Shown piece by piece: positions 1-8,512 of a stretch of 64,000 nt of DNA. Origin of the DNA: Streptomyces geranii (GTDB taxonomy: Bacteria; Actinomycetota; Actinomycetes; Streptomycetales; Streptomycetaceae); the NCBI RefSeq assembly GCF_002954775.1, contig NZ_PJME01000041.1, forward strand, positions 24,892 to 88,891, given 5' to 3'. The position numbers and the translations under genes are program-made. The notes beneath the pieces were generated by a model. That model was not told the DNA's origin. It searched no databases and worked only from the letters and a program-made list of their open reading frames with translations. Within the stretch, counting starts at the first letter, position 1. Each line of letters opens with the position of its first letter.

Positions 1-1056
1 ACGGCGTGCGGCTCCGACGACACCGGCACGAGCACGAGCGCCAGCGACGGGGCCTCGACCGCCGCGAACAGCTCCATCAAGTGTGACGACGCCAAGGGCC
101 AGCTGCTCGCCGACGGCTCCTCCGCGCAGAAGAACGCGATCGACGCGTGGGTCAAGAGCTTCACCGCGGCCTGCTCCGGCGTGCAGATCAACTACAAGGG
201 CGGCGGCTCGGGCGCCGGCGTCACCGCGTTCACGCAGGGCACGGTCGCCTTCGCCGGTTCCGACTCCGCGCTGAAGCCCGACGAGGTCACCGCCTCCAAG
301 TCGGTCTGCACCGGCGGCACCGCGATCGACCTCCCGGCCGTCGGCGGCGCCATCGCGCTCGCCTACAACCTCCCGGGTGTCGACAACCTGGTCCTGGACG
401 CGCCCACCCTCGCCAAGATCTTCAACAGCAAGATCACGACCTGGGACGACGCCGCCATCAAGGCGCTGAACCCGGACGCGAAGCTCCCCAGCACCAAGAT
501 CCAGGCCTTCCACCGCTCCGAGGACTCCGGCACCACGGACAACCTCACCAAGTACCTGATCGCCACCGCTCCGTCGGACTGGCCCTACGAGGGCGGCAAG
601 GCCTGGCAGGCCAAGGGCGGCCAGGCGGCCTCCGGCTCCGCGGGCATCGCCGCGCAGGTCAAGCAGACCGAGGGCGCGATCGGCTACATGGAGCAGTCGT
701 ACGCCAAGGACCTGACCTCGGTCGCCATCGACACCGGCGCCAGCGCCCCGGTCAAGCCGTCCTCCGACGGTGCCACCAAGGCCATCGCCGCCGCCCAGGT
801 CGTCGGCACCGGCAACGACTACTCGCTCAAGCTCGACTACAAGACCACGGCCGACGGCGCCTACCCGATCACCCTGGTCACGTACGAGATCGTCTGCGAC
901 AAGGGCAACAAGTCGGACACCCTGCCCGCCACGAAGGCCTTCCTCCGCTACATCACCAGCGAAGAGGGCCAGGGCATCCTGAGCGGTATCGACTACGCCC
1001 CGATCCCGGCCGAGATCATCGCCAAGGTTCGTACGACCGTCGAGAGCCTGGCCTGA
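1..1056 (+). CDS. pstS: Phosphate ABC transporter substrate-binding lipoprotein PstS (5' end outside window)
   Basis: High-affinity phosphate receptor that delivers Pi to the PstCAB permease; it is lipid-anchored outside the membrane. The open frame runs from base 1 to a TGA at 1054-1056. It begins T-A-C-G-S, the end of a lipobox whose Cys is the third visible residue, so only the signal peptide is missing. About 350 residues are visible. The phosphate-binding signature SGTTDNL and the preceding H-R-S-E-D are present, as is the family pattern of a Ser/Thr/Gly-rich linker followed by a two-lobed fold. It heads the pstSCAB operon; pstC starts 126 bases downstream after a strong hairpin. In Streptomyces this operon is a PhoP target, but its promoter lies outside the window. 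Confidence 0.95.
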   Translation, partial: TACGSDDTGTSTSASDGASTAANSSIKCDDAKGQLLADGSSAQKNAIDAWVKSFTAACSGVQINYKGGGSGAGVTAFTQGTVAFAGSDSALKPDEVTASKSVCTGGTAIDLPAVGGAIALAYNLPGVDNLVLDAPTLAKIFNSKITTWDDAAIKALNPDAKLPSTKIQAFHRSEDSGTTDNLTKYLIATAPSDWPYEGGKAWQAKGGQAASGSAGIAAQVKQTEGAIGYMEQSYAKDLTSVAIDTGASAPVKPSSDGATKAIAAAQVVGTGNDYSLKLDYKTTADGAYPITLVTYEIVCDKGNKSDTLPATKAFLRYITSEEGQGILSGIDYAPIPAEIIAKVRTTVESLA

Positions 1057-1064
1057 CCTGAAGT

Positions 1065-1119
1065 GTGTGGCCGGGGTCCGGCGCCCAGCTCGTAGCCGCT
1101 GGGCCGGCCCCGGCCACAC
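1065..1119 (+). promoter_or_regulatory. Large hairpin between pstS and pstC
   Basis: A 12-base arm (1065-1076) pairs perfectly with 1108-1119, and a second helix (cccagc with gctggg) continues the stem inside it. There is no T-run, so it is unlikely to be a full terminator. It is better placed to protect the 3' end of pstS mRNA or to cause partial termination, giving more binding protein than permease. The structure is seen in the sequence; the role is inferred. Confidence 0.5.
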
Positions 1120-1182
1120 CGTCCGGTGCACCGCCGCCAGGAGCCGCATCCCCGGGTGCGGCCCCGCAGACCGGAGAACCCG

Positions 1183-2190
1183 ATGGACATAACCACCAAG
1201 AACGCAGACACCCCGCCTCCCGCCCCCCAGCCGACCCAGGTCGAGCAGAAGCGCGCGGCCCGTGGCGCCACCCGACCCGGTGACCGGATCTTCCTCGGTC
1301 TCTCCCGCGGCTCGGGCATCCTGCTGCTGGCGATCATGGCAGCGATCGCGATCTTCCTGACCTATCGCGCGACCCTCGCGATCAGCAAGGACGACGGCAA
1401 CTTCCTCACCACCTTCGAGTGGAACACCAACGTCACCCCGCCGAAGTTCGGCATCGCGGTCCTGGCCTTCGGCACGATCGTCTCCTCGATCGTCGCCATG
1501 GTCATCGCGGTCCCGGTCGCCGTCGCCATCGCGCTGTTCCTCACGCACTACGCCCCGCGCAAGCTGAGCGGCCCCATCGCGTACGTGATCGACCTGCTCG
1601 CCGCGGTGCCGTCCATCGTGTACGGCCTGTGGGGCGCGCTGATCCTCGTACCGAACATGAACGGCCTCTTCGGCTGGCTGAACGACTACCTCGGCTGGAC
1701 CGGGGTCTTCTCCTGGGAAGAGGGCGCTCCGCGCTCGATGCTGACCGTGGGCATCCTGCTCGCGATCATGATCCTGCCGGTCATCACCAACGTCAGCCGT
1801 GAGGTCTTCCGGCAGACGCCGCGGATGAACGAGGAGGCCGCGCTGGCCCTCGGCGCCACCCGCTGGGAGGTCATCCGCATGTCGGTGCTGCCCTTCGGGC
1901 GCTCCGGGGTGATCTCCGCGTCGATGCTCGGCCTCGGCCGCGCGCTGGGCGAGACGATGGCCGTCGCCACCGTCCTCTCCCCGAGCTTCCTCATCGAGAC
2001 CAGCCTGCTCGACCCGGGCGGCGGCACCTTCGCGCAGAACATCGCCGCCAAGTTCGGCGAGGCGAACGAGTTCGGCCGTGACGCGCTCATCGCCTCCGGT
2101 CTCGTCCTGTTCGTCATCACCTTGGTGGTCAACGGCGCCGCCCGCGCGATCATCGCCCGCCGCGCCGAGTACTCGGGGGCCAACGCATGA
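1183..2190 (+). CDS. pstC: Phosphate ABC transporter permease PstC
   Basis: Inner-membrane permease subunit of the Pst importer, paired with PstA. The product is 335 residues, starting at the ATG at 1183 (reading MDITTKN) behind a GGAG about 6 bases upstream; the frame is open further upstream but that part has no family character. A 35-residue charged cytosolic tail is followed by about six hydrophobic segments. The EAA loop that docks on the ATPase reads EAALALGATRWEVI near residue 230. The last bases overlap pstA (ATGA, 2187-2190), indicating translational coupling. Confidence 0.95.
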   Translation: MDITTKNADTPPPAPQPTQVEQKRAARGATRPGDRIFLGLSRGSGILLLAIMAAIAIFLTYRATLAISKDDGNFLTTFEWNTNVTPPKFGIAVLAFGTIVSSIVAMVIAVPVAVAIALFLTHYAPRKLSGPIAYVIDLLAAVPSIVYGLWGALILVPNMNGLFGWLNDYLGWTGVFSWEEGAPRSMLTVGILLAIMILPVITNVSREVFRQTPRMNEEAALALGATRWEVIRMSVLPFGRSGVISASMLGLGRALGETMAVATVLSPSFLIETSLLDPGGGTFAQNIAAKFGEANEFGRDALIASGLVLFVITLVVNGAARAIIARRAEYSGANA

Positions 2191-3239
2191 GCACCGTCGT
2201 AGCCCAGAAGCCCAAGGGCTCCCTCCAGGGCGCCCGCCTTCCCAAGTGGTTCCCGTACGCCCTCGCCGGCGGGTCGGTCGCCCTCGGGATCGGCATCAGC
2301 CTGGCCGCCGGTCTGGACAGCAACATCCAGTGGGGCCTGATCGCCGCGATCCTCTTCGTCGTCGGTACGTACGTCATCGCCACGCGCGTCGAGGGCAAGC
2401 GGCAGGCCAAGGACCGGATCGCGACCTCGCTGGTCTGGGTCGCCTTCCTGCTCGCCGTCGTACCGCTGGTCTCCCTGGTCTGGACGACCGTCGCGCGCGG
2501 TGTGAAGGTCCTCGACGGCTACTTCCTGTCCCACTCGATGGGTGTCGTCGCCGACAGCGAGCCGGGCGGTGGCATCTACCACGCCATCATCGGCAGCCTG
2601 GAGCAGGTCGGTCTGGCCACCGCGATGGGCGCGCCGATCGGCGTCCTCACCGCGATCTACCTGGTCGAGTACGGCCGCGGCAAGCTCGCCAAGGCGGTCA
2701 CGTTCTTCGTGGACGTCATGACGGGCATCCCGTCGATCGTCGCGGGCCTCTTCATCCTCAGCATCATGCTGCAGTTCGAGATGCAGCCCTTCGGCTTCGC
2801 GGGCTCGCTGGCCCTGGCCATCCTGATGATGCCGGTGGTCGTCCGCTCGACGGAGGAGATGCTGAAGCTCGTACCGAACGAGCTGCGTGAGGCCTCCCTC
2901 GCGCTCGGCATCCCGAAGTGGCGCACCATCCTGAAGGTGGTCCTGCCGACCGCCATCGGCGGCATCACCACCGGCATCATGCTGGCGGTGGCCCGTATCG
3001 CCGGTGAGACGGCGCCGGTGCTGCTGCTGGTCTTCGGCAACCCTTTCATCAACAACAACCCCTTCGAGGGTGCGCAGGCCTCGCTTCCGCTGTACATCTA
3101 TCAGCAGTACAGCGGCGGCACGGACGCTTCGTACGACCGGGCCTGGGCGGCGTCGCTCACGCTGATCGCCTTCGTGATGATCCTCAACCTCGGTGCCCGC
3201 GGTATCGCCCGCTGGAAGGCACCGAAGACAGGTCGCTGA
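2187..3239 (+). CDS. pstA: Phosphate ABC transporter permease PstA
   Basis: Second membrane subunit of the phosphate importer, 350 residues. It starts in the 4-base overlap with pstC. Two N-terminal hydrophobic segments precede a long periplasmic-side loop (around residues 105-135), then the conserved permease core. The EAA loop EASLALGIPKWRTI lies near residue 235. A GETAPVL segment typical of PstA follows. pstB begins 76 bases downstream. Confidence 0.95.
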   Translation: MSTVVAQKPKGSLQGARLPKWFPYALAGGSVALGIGISLAAGLDSNIQWGLIAAILFVVGTYVIATRVEGKRQAKDRIATSLVWVAFLLAVVPLVSLVWTTVARGVKVLDGYFLSHSMGVVADSEPGGGIYHAIIGSLEQVGLATAMGAPIGVLTAIYLVEYGRGKLAKAVTFFVDVMTGIPSIVAGLFILSIMLQFEMQPFGFAGSLALAILMMPVVVRSTEEMLKLVPNELREASLALGIPKWRTILKVVLPTAIGGITTGIMLAVARIAGETAPVLLLVFGNPFINNNPFEGAQASLPLYIYQQYSGGTDASYDRAWAASLTLIAFVMILNLGARGIARWKAPKTGR

Positions 3240-3315
3240 CGCGGCCATACGACAGCGACCTGTAGCCGGTCGCCCCGGCGGCCGGCTGACCCCTCGAAAG
3301 AAGCAGTGATATCCA

Positions 3316-4092
3316 ATGGCCAAGCGAATCGACGTAAGCGGCCTCAGCGCCTACTACGGCTCCTTCCGCGCGATCGAGGACATCTCGATGACGGTCGAGC
3401 CGCGCTCGGTGACGGCCTTCATCGGCCCCTCCGGCTGCGGCAAGTCCACCTTCCTGCGCACCCTGAACCGCATGCACGAGGTCACCCCCGGCGGGCGGGT
3501 CGACGGCAAGGTCATGCTCGACGACGAGAACCTGTACGGCGCCGGGGTCGACCCGGTGGCGGTGCGGCGTGAGGTCGGCATGGTCTTCCAGCGGCCGAAC
3601 CCCTTCCCGACGATGTCGGTGTACGACAACGTGGCGGCTGGGCTGCGGCTGAACGGCTCGTACAAGAAGTCCGAGCTGAGCGATGTCGTGGAGAAGTCGC
3701 TGAAGGGCGCGAACCTCTGGAACGAGGTCAAGGACCGTCTCAACAAGCCCGGTTCGGGTCTTTCGGGCGGTCAGCAGCAGCGGCTGTGCATCGCGCGGGC
3801 GATTGCCGTCGAGCCGAAGGTGCTGCTGATGGACGAGCCGTGCTCGGCCCTCGACCCGATCTCGACGCTCGCGATCGAGGACCTGATCGGTGAGCTGAAG
3901 GAACGGTTCACGATCGTCATCGTGACGCACAACATGCAGCAGGCGGCGCGTGTCTCGGACAAGACGGCGTTCTTCAACCTCGCGGCGGTCGGGCAGCCCG
4001 GCAAGCTGATCGAGATCGACGACACGGAGCGGATCTTCTCCAACCCGTCGGTGCAGGCGACCGAGGACTACATCTCGGGCCGCTTCGGCTAG
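3316..4092 (+). CDS. pstB: Phosphate ABC transporter ATPase PstB
   Basis: ATP-hydrolysing subunit of the phosphate importer, 258 residues, the usual PstB length. Walker A is GPSGCGKST, the Q-loop context is MVFQRPNPFPTMSVYDN (a PstB hallmark), the signature is LSGGQQQRL, Walker B is VLLMDEPCSALDP, and the switch His lies in VTHNMQQ. It is last in the operon: a GC-rich hairpin follows at 4174-4207. The 76-base gap after pstA is the only real spacing within pstCAB. Confidence 0.96.
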   Translation: MAKRIDVSGLSAYYGSFRAIEDISMTVEPRSVTAFIGPSGCGKSTFLRTLNRMHEVTPGGRVDGKVMLDDENLYGAGVDPVAVRREVGMVFQRPNPFPTMSVYDNVAAGLRLNGSYKKSELSDVVEKSLKGANLWNEVKDRLNKPGSGLSGGQQQRLCIARAIAVEPKVLLMDEPCSALDPISTLAIEDLIGELKERFTIVIVTHNMQQAARVSDKTAFFNLAAVGQPGKLIEIDDTERIFSNPSVQATEDYISGRFG

Positions 4093-4173
4093 ACCGGCCG
4101 CGCCCGGGCTGTTCCCGGCTCGCTTCAAGACCCCTCGCGGTGCTGCATGGCGGTGCCACCGCGAGGTCGAATA

Positions 4174-4207
4174 GGGCCCGCCCCTGGATTCGCTCCGGGG
4201 CGGGCCC
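4174..4207 (+). terminator. Probable terminator after pstB
   Basis: Perfect 11-base inverted repeat (4174-4184 with 4197-4207) and a 12-base loop, located 82 bases after the pstB stop and before the convergent gene at 4246-4620. There is no long T-run, as is common in Streptomyces; it may serve both strands. Confidence 0.6.
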
Positions 4208-4245
4208 GTTCGTGTGCCCTGTGCGGGTGCCTCGCCTGGCTCGGC

Positions 4246-4620
4246 TCAGCGGTGGAGGTAGGCCCAGGTGTTCGTGCCCACGACGCCGTCCGCGCCGCCC
4301 GGGACACCCCAGTAGGCCTGGAAGTCCCTGACCGCGGTCTCGGTCAGCGGGCCGAACTCGCCGTCGACGGCGACGTACGGGTACCCCCAGTACTGCAGGA
4401 GGCACTGCAGATGCCGTACGGCGTTGCCTACGCTGCCCCTCCTCAGGGTGGGGTGGGAGCTGGAGTAGGGGCAGCCGTGTTCGTTCTGGATGGTCACCGG
4501 CGCCGTGGTGGCCTTGGTGGGGGTGGTCGCCGTACTGGTTGCGAAGGCGGCGGTACTGCCCGCTGTCACGAGCGAGGCCGCGAGGACGAGCGGGGTCATC
4601 GCCCGCAGTGTTCTACGCAT
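4246..4620 (-). CDS. Secreted peptidoglycan-binding domain protein
   Basis: 124 residues. A Sec signal peptide covers about residues 1-28 (MRRTLRAM, hydrophobic core, AFA end). A Thr-rich linker leads to a single PG_binding_1 domain (about residues 55-122), recognisable from LRRGSVGNAVRHLQ, VDGEFGPLTETAVRDFQ and VDG-like repeats such as ADGVVG. There is no catalytic domain, so it probably binds cell wall or serves as a small exported lectin-like module. Two Cys (CPYSSS and LQCLLQ) could pair. It stands alone and converges on the pst operon. Confidence 0.85.
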   Translation of the reverse strand: MRRTLRAMTPLVLAASLVTAGSTAAFATSTATTPTKATTAPVTIQNEHGCPYSSSHPTLRRGSVGNAVRHLQCLLQYWGYPYVAVDGEFGPLTETAVRDFQAYWGVPGGADGVVGTNTWAYLHR

Positions 4621-4765
4621 GACGGTGCTCCTCGTTGTTGGCGTGATCAGCCGTTCCCGGTACGGATCCCGGCTGACCTGAACGAGTGTTCCGGTGCGCG
4701 GCGCGCTCTGTCACGCTCCTTTGAAGCAGGTGAAGAGTCGCAGATGGCAGGGCGAAGGGACGGGG

Positions 4766-5767
4766 ATGGTCCGTTTCCATTTCACCGCCGAGGATCTCGC
4801 CAGGACCCGGGTGGTGGCAGTACCGCACTCCCTGTGGGAAATAGCCTCCAGCCTGCACAGATTCCAGACCAGGAAAGGGCGTTGGGCGTTCGCGGAGTGG
4901 CACCGTACGGCGTCCGCCCGGCTGCACGGGACCGAGCTGGGGCGGGCCGTCAGGAACGTGCTGCTGCCGCTCTTCCCCCGCGCGAGCTACTTCCCGGACT
5001 TCCTCACCCCCACGGAGGGGTCCGAGGGCCTCGGCCACGGCCTTGAGGCCGTCCTGGCCACCCCGCCGGCCCAGGTGACCCGGGAGATCACGCTGCTCTC
5101 CGCCGCGGCGGGCGCTCCGGACTGGGCCCCGCAGCTCGCCGGCGCCGAGCTGCGGGGCCAGGTCGTCGAGCTGCTCCGCGCGTACTACCAGGCGGTCATC
5201 ACGCCGTACGAGGAGCGGATGCGGGAGTGCCTCGAAGCGGAGCGGGTCCGGCATGCGAGAACCCTGCTCGACCACGGGGTCGAGGGCCTGCTCGGCAGCC
5301 TGACGCCGGCCGTGCGCTGGAGACATCCCGTCCTGGAGTTCGACGGCGGCACCGAACGGGACGTCCAGCTGAACGGCCGCGGACTGCTCCTGGTCCCCTC
5401 CTACTTCTGCTGGGGCACACCGGTCGCCCTGGTCGACCCGGGCCTCCCGCCGGTCCTGATGTACCCCCTCCACCACGAACCGGCCACCGCGCACAACGTT
5501 GTCGAGGACCGCACCGGCCCACCGCTGGCGGCCCTCCTGGGCCACACCCGCTCGGTCATCCTGCGCGCCACGGCGACAGGCGCCACCACGACAGAGGCGG
5601 CCCGCTACGCCGGAGTCTCCGCCGGAACGGCCACCCACCACACGACGGTCCTACGGGACACGGGCCTGATCACCAGCCACCGCCGAGCCAACACCGTCCT
5701 GCACACCCTGACCCCGCTCGGGGCGTCCCTGCTGAGAAGGGAGCGGGGACGAAACACGTCGCCGTGA
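4766..5767 (+). CDS. ArsR-like winged-helix regulator with N-terminal DUF5937-type domain
   Basis: Probable DNA-binding regulator, 333 residues from the ATG at 4766, which has a purine-rich ribosome site (GGGCGAAGGGA) upstream. The frame stays open upstream to 4694 but that part is not protein-like. The N-terminal region (about 1-240, starting MVRFHFTAEDLARTRV) resembles the conserved part of actinobacterial ArsR-like regulators. The C-terminal winged helix (about 255-325) shows A-T-T-T-E-A-A-R-Y-A-G-V-S recognition-helix character and a wing with TSHRRANTVLHTLT. No ligand can be assigned. Confidence 0.8.
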   Translation: MVRFHFTAEDLARTRVVAVPHSLWEIASSLHRFQTRKGRWAFAEWHRTASARLHGTELGRAVRNVLLPLFPRASYFPDFLTPTEGSEGLGHGLEAVLATPPAQVTREITLLSAAAGAPDWAPQLAGAELRGQVVELLRAYYQAVITPYEERMRECLEAERVRHARTLLDHGVEGLLGSLTPAVRWRHPVLEFDGGTERDVQLNGRGLLLVPSYFCWGTPVALVDPGLPPVLMYPLHHEPATAHNVVEDRTGPPLAALLGHTRSVILRATATGATTTEAARYAGVSAGTATHHTTVLRDTGLITSHRRANTVLHTLTPLGASLLRRERGRNTSP

Positions 5768-5787
5768 GCGCAGCGGACACGCGACGG

Positions 5788-6261
5788 TCAGCGCACGGCG
5801 CCCGCGGGCCACAGCACCCGTACGGGGACGCCGTTGCGCTCGGCGTAGGCGACGACGTCGGCTGTTCCGCCGTATCCCCGGGCCGGCTTCCCGTCCCAGA
5901 CGGCGAGCAGCTCGTCGACCAGGCCGACAAGGATCTCGCTGCCCGCCTGATGCGCCTCCGAGGTGGACTCGACCAGACCGGTCTCGTGGACGTGGGAGGC
6001 CTTCGCCAGCAGGGTGTCGTACGTGGCGTGGTGCCACTCGGGGAGGTTCTCGCGGTATTCGGCGGCCGGGATGACGACCTCCAGGTGTCCTCCGTGCTCC
6101 AACACCACCTCCGCGAACCAGGCGTCGGGACCGTCGGCGACGCACGAGACGGCGAGCAGTTCCGCGACGTCGTAGGCGCGCACCGCCTCGCCCAGCATCG
6201 CCCGGACACGTTCCTCTGTCTCCGCGTCGAGCCCGCGGTGGCCTGTGATTCCGACCCGCAC
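5788..6261 (-). CDS. SLOG-superfamily Rossmann-fold protein of unknown role
   Basis: 157 residues from a GTG at 6261, chosen because TAGGAGG lies 7 bases upstream and the protein then begins at its first motif, VGITGHRGL. The GxTGHR motif, a central S-C-V-A-D-G-P-D-A-W-F-A-E segment and a C-terminal G-Y-G-G-T-A-D-V-V-Y-A-like segment fit the SLOG group of nucleotide or ligand-sensing Rossmann proteins. No catalytic assignment is possible. It lies 10 bases after the XRE regulator at 6272-7528 on the same strand, so the two probably form an operon. Confidence 0.75.
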   Translation of the reverse strand: MRVGITGHRGLDAETEERVRAMLGEAVRAYDVAELLAVSCVADGPDAWFAEVVLEHGGHLEVVIPAAEYRENLPEWHHATYDTLLAKASHVHETGLVESTSEAHQAGSEILVGLVDELLAVWDGKPARGYGGTADVVAYAERNGVPVRVLWPAGAVR

Positions 6262-6271
6262 CCTGAACCTC

Positions 6272-7528
6272 CTACAGGTAGACGCCGTGCAACTGCTCGT
6301 CGAAGTGCCGCACCGGCTTGGGCGGCGCGGTGGTGGTGAGGGTACGGCGCAGGGTGCGCGCCCGCTCCACGATCCGCCCCGACCGGTACTTGAGCCCGGT
6401 CTCCAGCGCACGGGAGGCGAGGGCGAACGCCGCGTCCACCCGTCCTCCGGCGAGGTGGCCGGAGGCAATGTCGAGCACCAGGAGCGCACGCTGTTTTTCG
6501 TGGCCGGTGGCGAGTGCCCCGGTGTCCTCGGACAACACCCAGTCGGCGAGGCCGAGTTGTGCGCCGCACGCCACCCGGGCTGCGGCCACCTTCGTCTCGG
6601 TGAAGCTGAACACCCAGGGCCACGGCGGGGGTTCCTGTCCGTCCAGGGTGGCGACGGCGGCCCGCGACGCGGTCAGGGACCGGTCGGCCCGGCGCCGGTC
6701 CCCAGCCGCCGCGTGTGCCAGGGCCTCCACGCTGGACAGCCACGAATCCGCGACGGCGAGGCGCTGTTCGCCCAGCGCGCGACGTGCTCTCGCCGCGAGA
6801 TTCAGCGCCTGGACGCCGTTGCCCGCGTGCGCCTCGAACTGGGCGAGGCTGCCGGTCTGATAGGCGGTCAGTAACGGGTTGCCTGCCGCTTGCGCGGCCC
6901 TGATGGCGGCGCCGTACCACGTGCGGGCGCTGCCGTTGTCGCCCATGTCCCACGCCAACCAGCCGGCCAGGCTCGCCGCCTCACTGCCGACGGCCGCCAG
7001 TCGGGGGCGCTGGTCGGCATGCGCGTCGCGGGTGATGGCCTGGATCAGGCGCATGTGCGCTTTGACGGACTCCTCCAGATCCCTGGCCGAGGTGGAGCCG
7101 TCGAGGCGCCGATACGCGGACGTACTCAGCCGAAGCGCCGCCGCCTGCTCGCCTGCCGTGTCGCCCGGGTCAGGGAGTGCGGCCAGTGCAGGGGTAGCGG
7201 CCACGGCCGCAGCCCCGCCGAGGAATCGGCGTCGGTCCACGTCAGACTCGTCTTTCGCGTGTGTCCGGTGGTGGCCGTCGGCAAGCCCGACAAGGTTCGG
7301 CGGGATCGCCAGATGCGCGGCAGCCGCCGCCAGAATGTCTGTGCTGTAGGCCGTGGTTCCCTTCGCTTCCAGACGGGACACAGCGGACTGGCTCATGCCG
7401 AGGGCCTGGCCCAAGGCCGCCTGCGTCATCCCTCGGTCGGAGCGGACGAGTTCGATCACCCGTCCGTAGTCCCCAGCCCGTGAAGCCTCCCGCACCGGCC
7501 CTGTCCGGAAGTCCACGGCTGCCCCCAC
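6272..7528 (-). CDS. XRE-family regulator with long C-terminal sensor domain
   Basis: 418 residues. The N-terminal helix-turn-helix (about 18-75) contains TQAALGQALGMSQSAVSRLE, a textbook XRE pattern. The rest is alpha-helical and Ala-rich, resembling the TPR-like regions of large Streptomyces XRE regulators. An internal D-R-R-R-F-L-G-G-A-A-A segment (about 115-130) looks like a Tat or membrane signal but is common in this family and is probably not a real signal. It is co-directional with the SLOG gene and faces away from the GHKL ATPase and graspetide genes at 7854-10898. That arrangement makes it a candidate regulator of that island, which is inference. Confidence 0.85.
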   Translation of the reverse strand: MGAAVDFRTGPVREASRAGDYGRVIELVRSDRGMTQAALGQALGMSQSAVSRLEAKGTTAYSTDILAAAAAHLAIPPNLVGLADGHHRTHAKDESDVDRRRFLGGAAAVAATPALAALPDPGDTAGEQAAALRLSTSAYRRLDGSTSARDLEESVKAHMRLIQAITRDAHADQRPRLAAVGSEAASLAGWLAWDMGDNGSARTWYGAAIRAAQAAGNPLLTAYQTGSLAQFEAHAGNGVQALNLAARARRALGEQRLAVADSWLSSVEALAHAAAGDRRRADRSLTASRAAVATLDGQEPPPWPWVFSFTETKVAAARVACGAQLGLADWVLSEDTGALATGHEKQRALLVLDIASGHLAGGRVDAAFALASRALETGLKYRSGRIVERARTLRRTLTTTAPPKPVRHFDEQLHGVYL

Positions 7529-7755
7529 GTTACGAGTCTCTGCGGCTCAGGGCTCCTACCCGTACCCGCCCAGCGCATAGTCGTATGCGGGTGCCGCATG
7601 GGCGATGGTCGCATGCCGCAGGTGATCGTTCACTGGGTGTCAGTACAACGTCCCCTCCCTTTACGGGAGTTCGGGCACATGTGCGACCGGTACGCCCCTG
7701 GATTCCTGTCAGAGGCGTACCGCACCCCCACCCGTCGGCGAGCGAAGGCCGCGAT

Positions 7756-7857
7756 ATGGCGATGACCCAGACCAGTACCGACAGGCGGCCCGCTCTCCTG
7801 CCCACCGCCTCCCACGATTCCACCAGACGGAGCGTCGGCCTGGGCGGGGCGTCGTGA
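7756..7857 (+). CDS. Possible 33-residue leader ORF before the GHKL ATPase
   Basis: Reads MAMTQTSTDRRPALLPT and ends in a TGA (7855-7857) that overlaps the GTG start of the next gene (GTGA at 7854-7857). Such overlap suggests translational coupling. There is no recognisable domain and only a weak ribosome site (GAAGG) upstream. The rest of the 325-base gap (7529-7853) holds the divergent promoter region and a 9-base inverted repeat at 7688-7696 and 7714-7722. It could be spurious. Confidence 0.35.
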   Translation: MAMTQTSTDRRPALLPTASHDSTRRSVGLGGAS

Positions 7858-8288
7858 CCATGACGGCCGTACAACCTATCCCGGTCGGTGCGCCGGGCTA
7901 CACCACTTCGTTGCTGTGCAAGCCGGAATCAGCAGGTACGGCCCGGCGGCTGGTGGTCGCGTCGCTGAGCACTTGGGGTCTCGGCGACCTGGCCGACGTG
8001 GGTCGGTTGGTCGTCTCCGAACTGGTCTCCAACTCCGTTCGGCACACGTCCTGCCGCCTCATCAAGGTCTCCGTCCGACGGATGGGAGTGGACCGCGTAC
8101 GCATCGGCGTGACCGACAAGTCCTGTCGGCTACCGGAGTTGGGCGCAGGCAACAGCGGCCACGAGGGCGGCCGGGGGCTGCTCCTGGTCGAGGTGATGGC
8201 GGACCGGTGGGGGTACGACAAATACCGCTGGGGCAAGACCGTCTGGGCCGAGCTGGTCGTCGTGAAGGACGACGAGGTCACGTCATGA
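7854..8288 (+). CDS. GHKL ATP-binding protein (anti-sigma-like regulatory kinase domain)
   Basis: 144 residues consisting almost only of an HATPase_c fold. The N-box reads VVSELVSNSVRHT, with the Asn and Glu that bind ATP-Mg; the G1 and G2 boxes are degenerate but recognisable (VTDKS and GHEGGRGLLLVEVMADRWGY). These small soluble proteins resemble RsbW/SpoIIAB anti-sigma kinases and are very numerous in Streptomyces, often next to an XRE regulator. Start GTG 7854 or ATG 7860. It lies upstream of the graspetide genes and divergent from the XRE gene. Its partner is unknown. Confidence 0.85.
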   Translation: MTMTAVQPIPVGAPGYTTSLLCKPESAGTARRLVVASLSTWGLGDLADVGRLVVSELVSNSVRHTSCRLIKVSVRRMGVDRVRIGVTDKSCRLPELGAGNSGHEGGRGLLLVEVMADRWGYDKYRWGKTVWAELVVVKDDEVTS

Positions 8289-8512
8289 GGCAGCTCGGCG
8301 GCAGTCGATCCCCACCTGGCACGCCGAAGGGTGCGCGAGCGTCGCCGCCTGTGAGCTGGACGTAGATCCCTCGCGCCAGCTCCTGGGCGTGCTGCTGCCG
8401 GACGACTGCGCCCCTGTCAGATCCCCGGATTTCCGCCCGGCCTATCCATCAGCAAAACAACGAGTTCCCCGTCGACACCCTCAGCACACCATCCACACCT
8501 ACGGAGGCACAC

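Noticed and set aside
1686..3323. Long minus-strand open frame (545 codons) opposite pstC/pstA
   Set aside because: Arises from GC-rich third positions; composition Arg/Asp/His-rich without any domain, while pstC and pstA on the other strand are certain.
7168..7230. Twin-arginine-like signal inside the XRE regulator
   Set aside because: Located in the middle of a cytosolic regulator and common in this family; no secretion expected.
7688..7722. 9-base inverted repeat with 17-base spacer between the XRE and GHKL genes
   Set aside because: Could be an XRE operator, but the spacer is long and there is no supporting second site.
8285..8365. 26-codon ORF overlapping the GHKL gene stop
   Set aside because: ATGA overlap is suggestive, but it is very short, has no conserved pattern and no ribosome site of its own.
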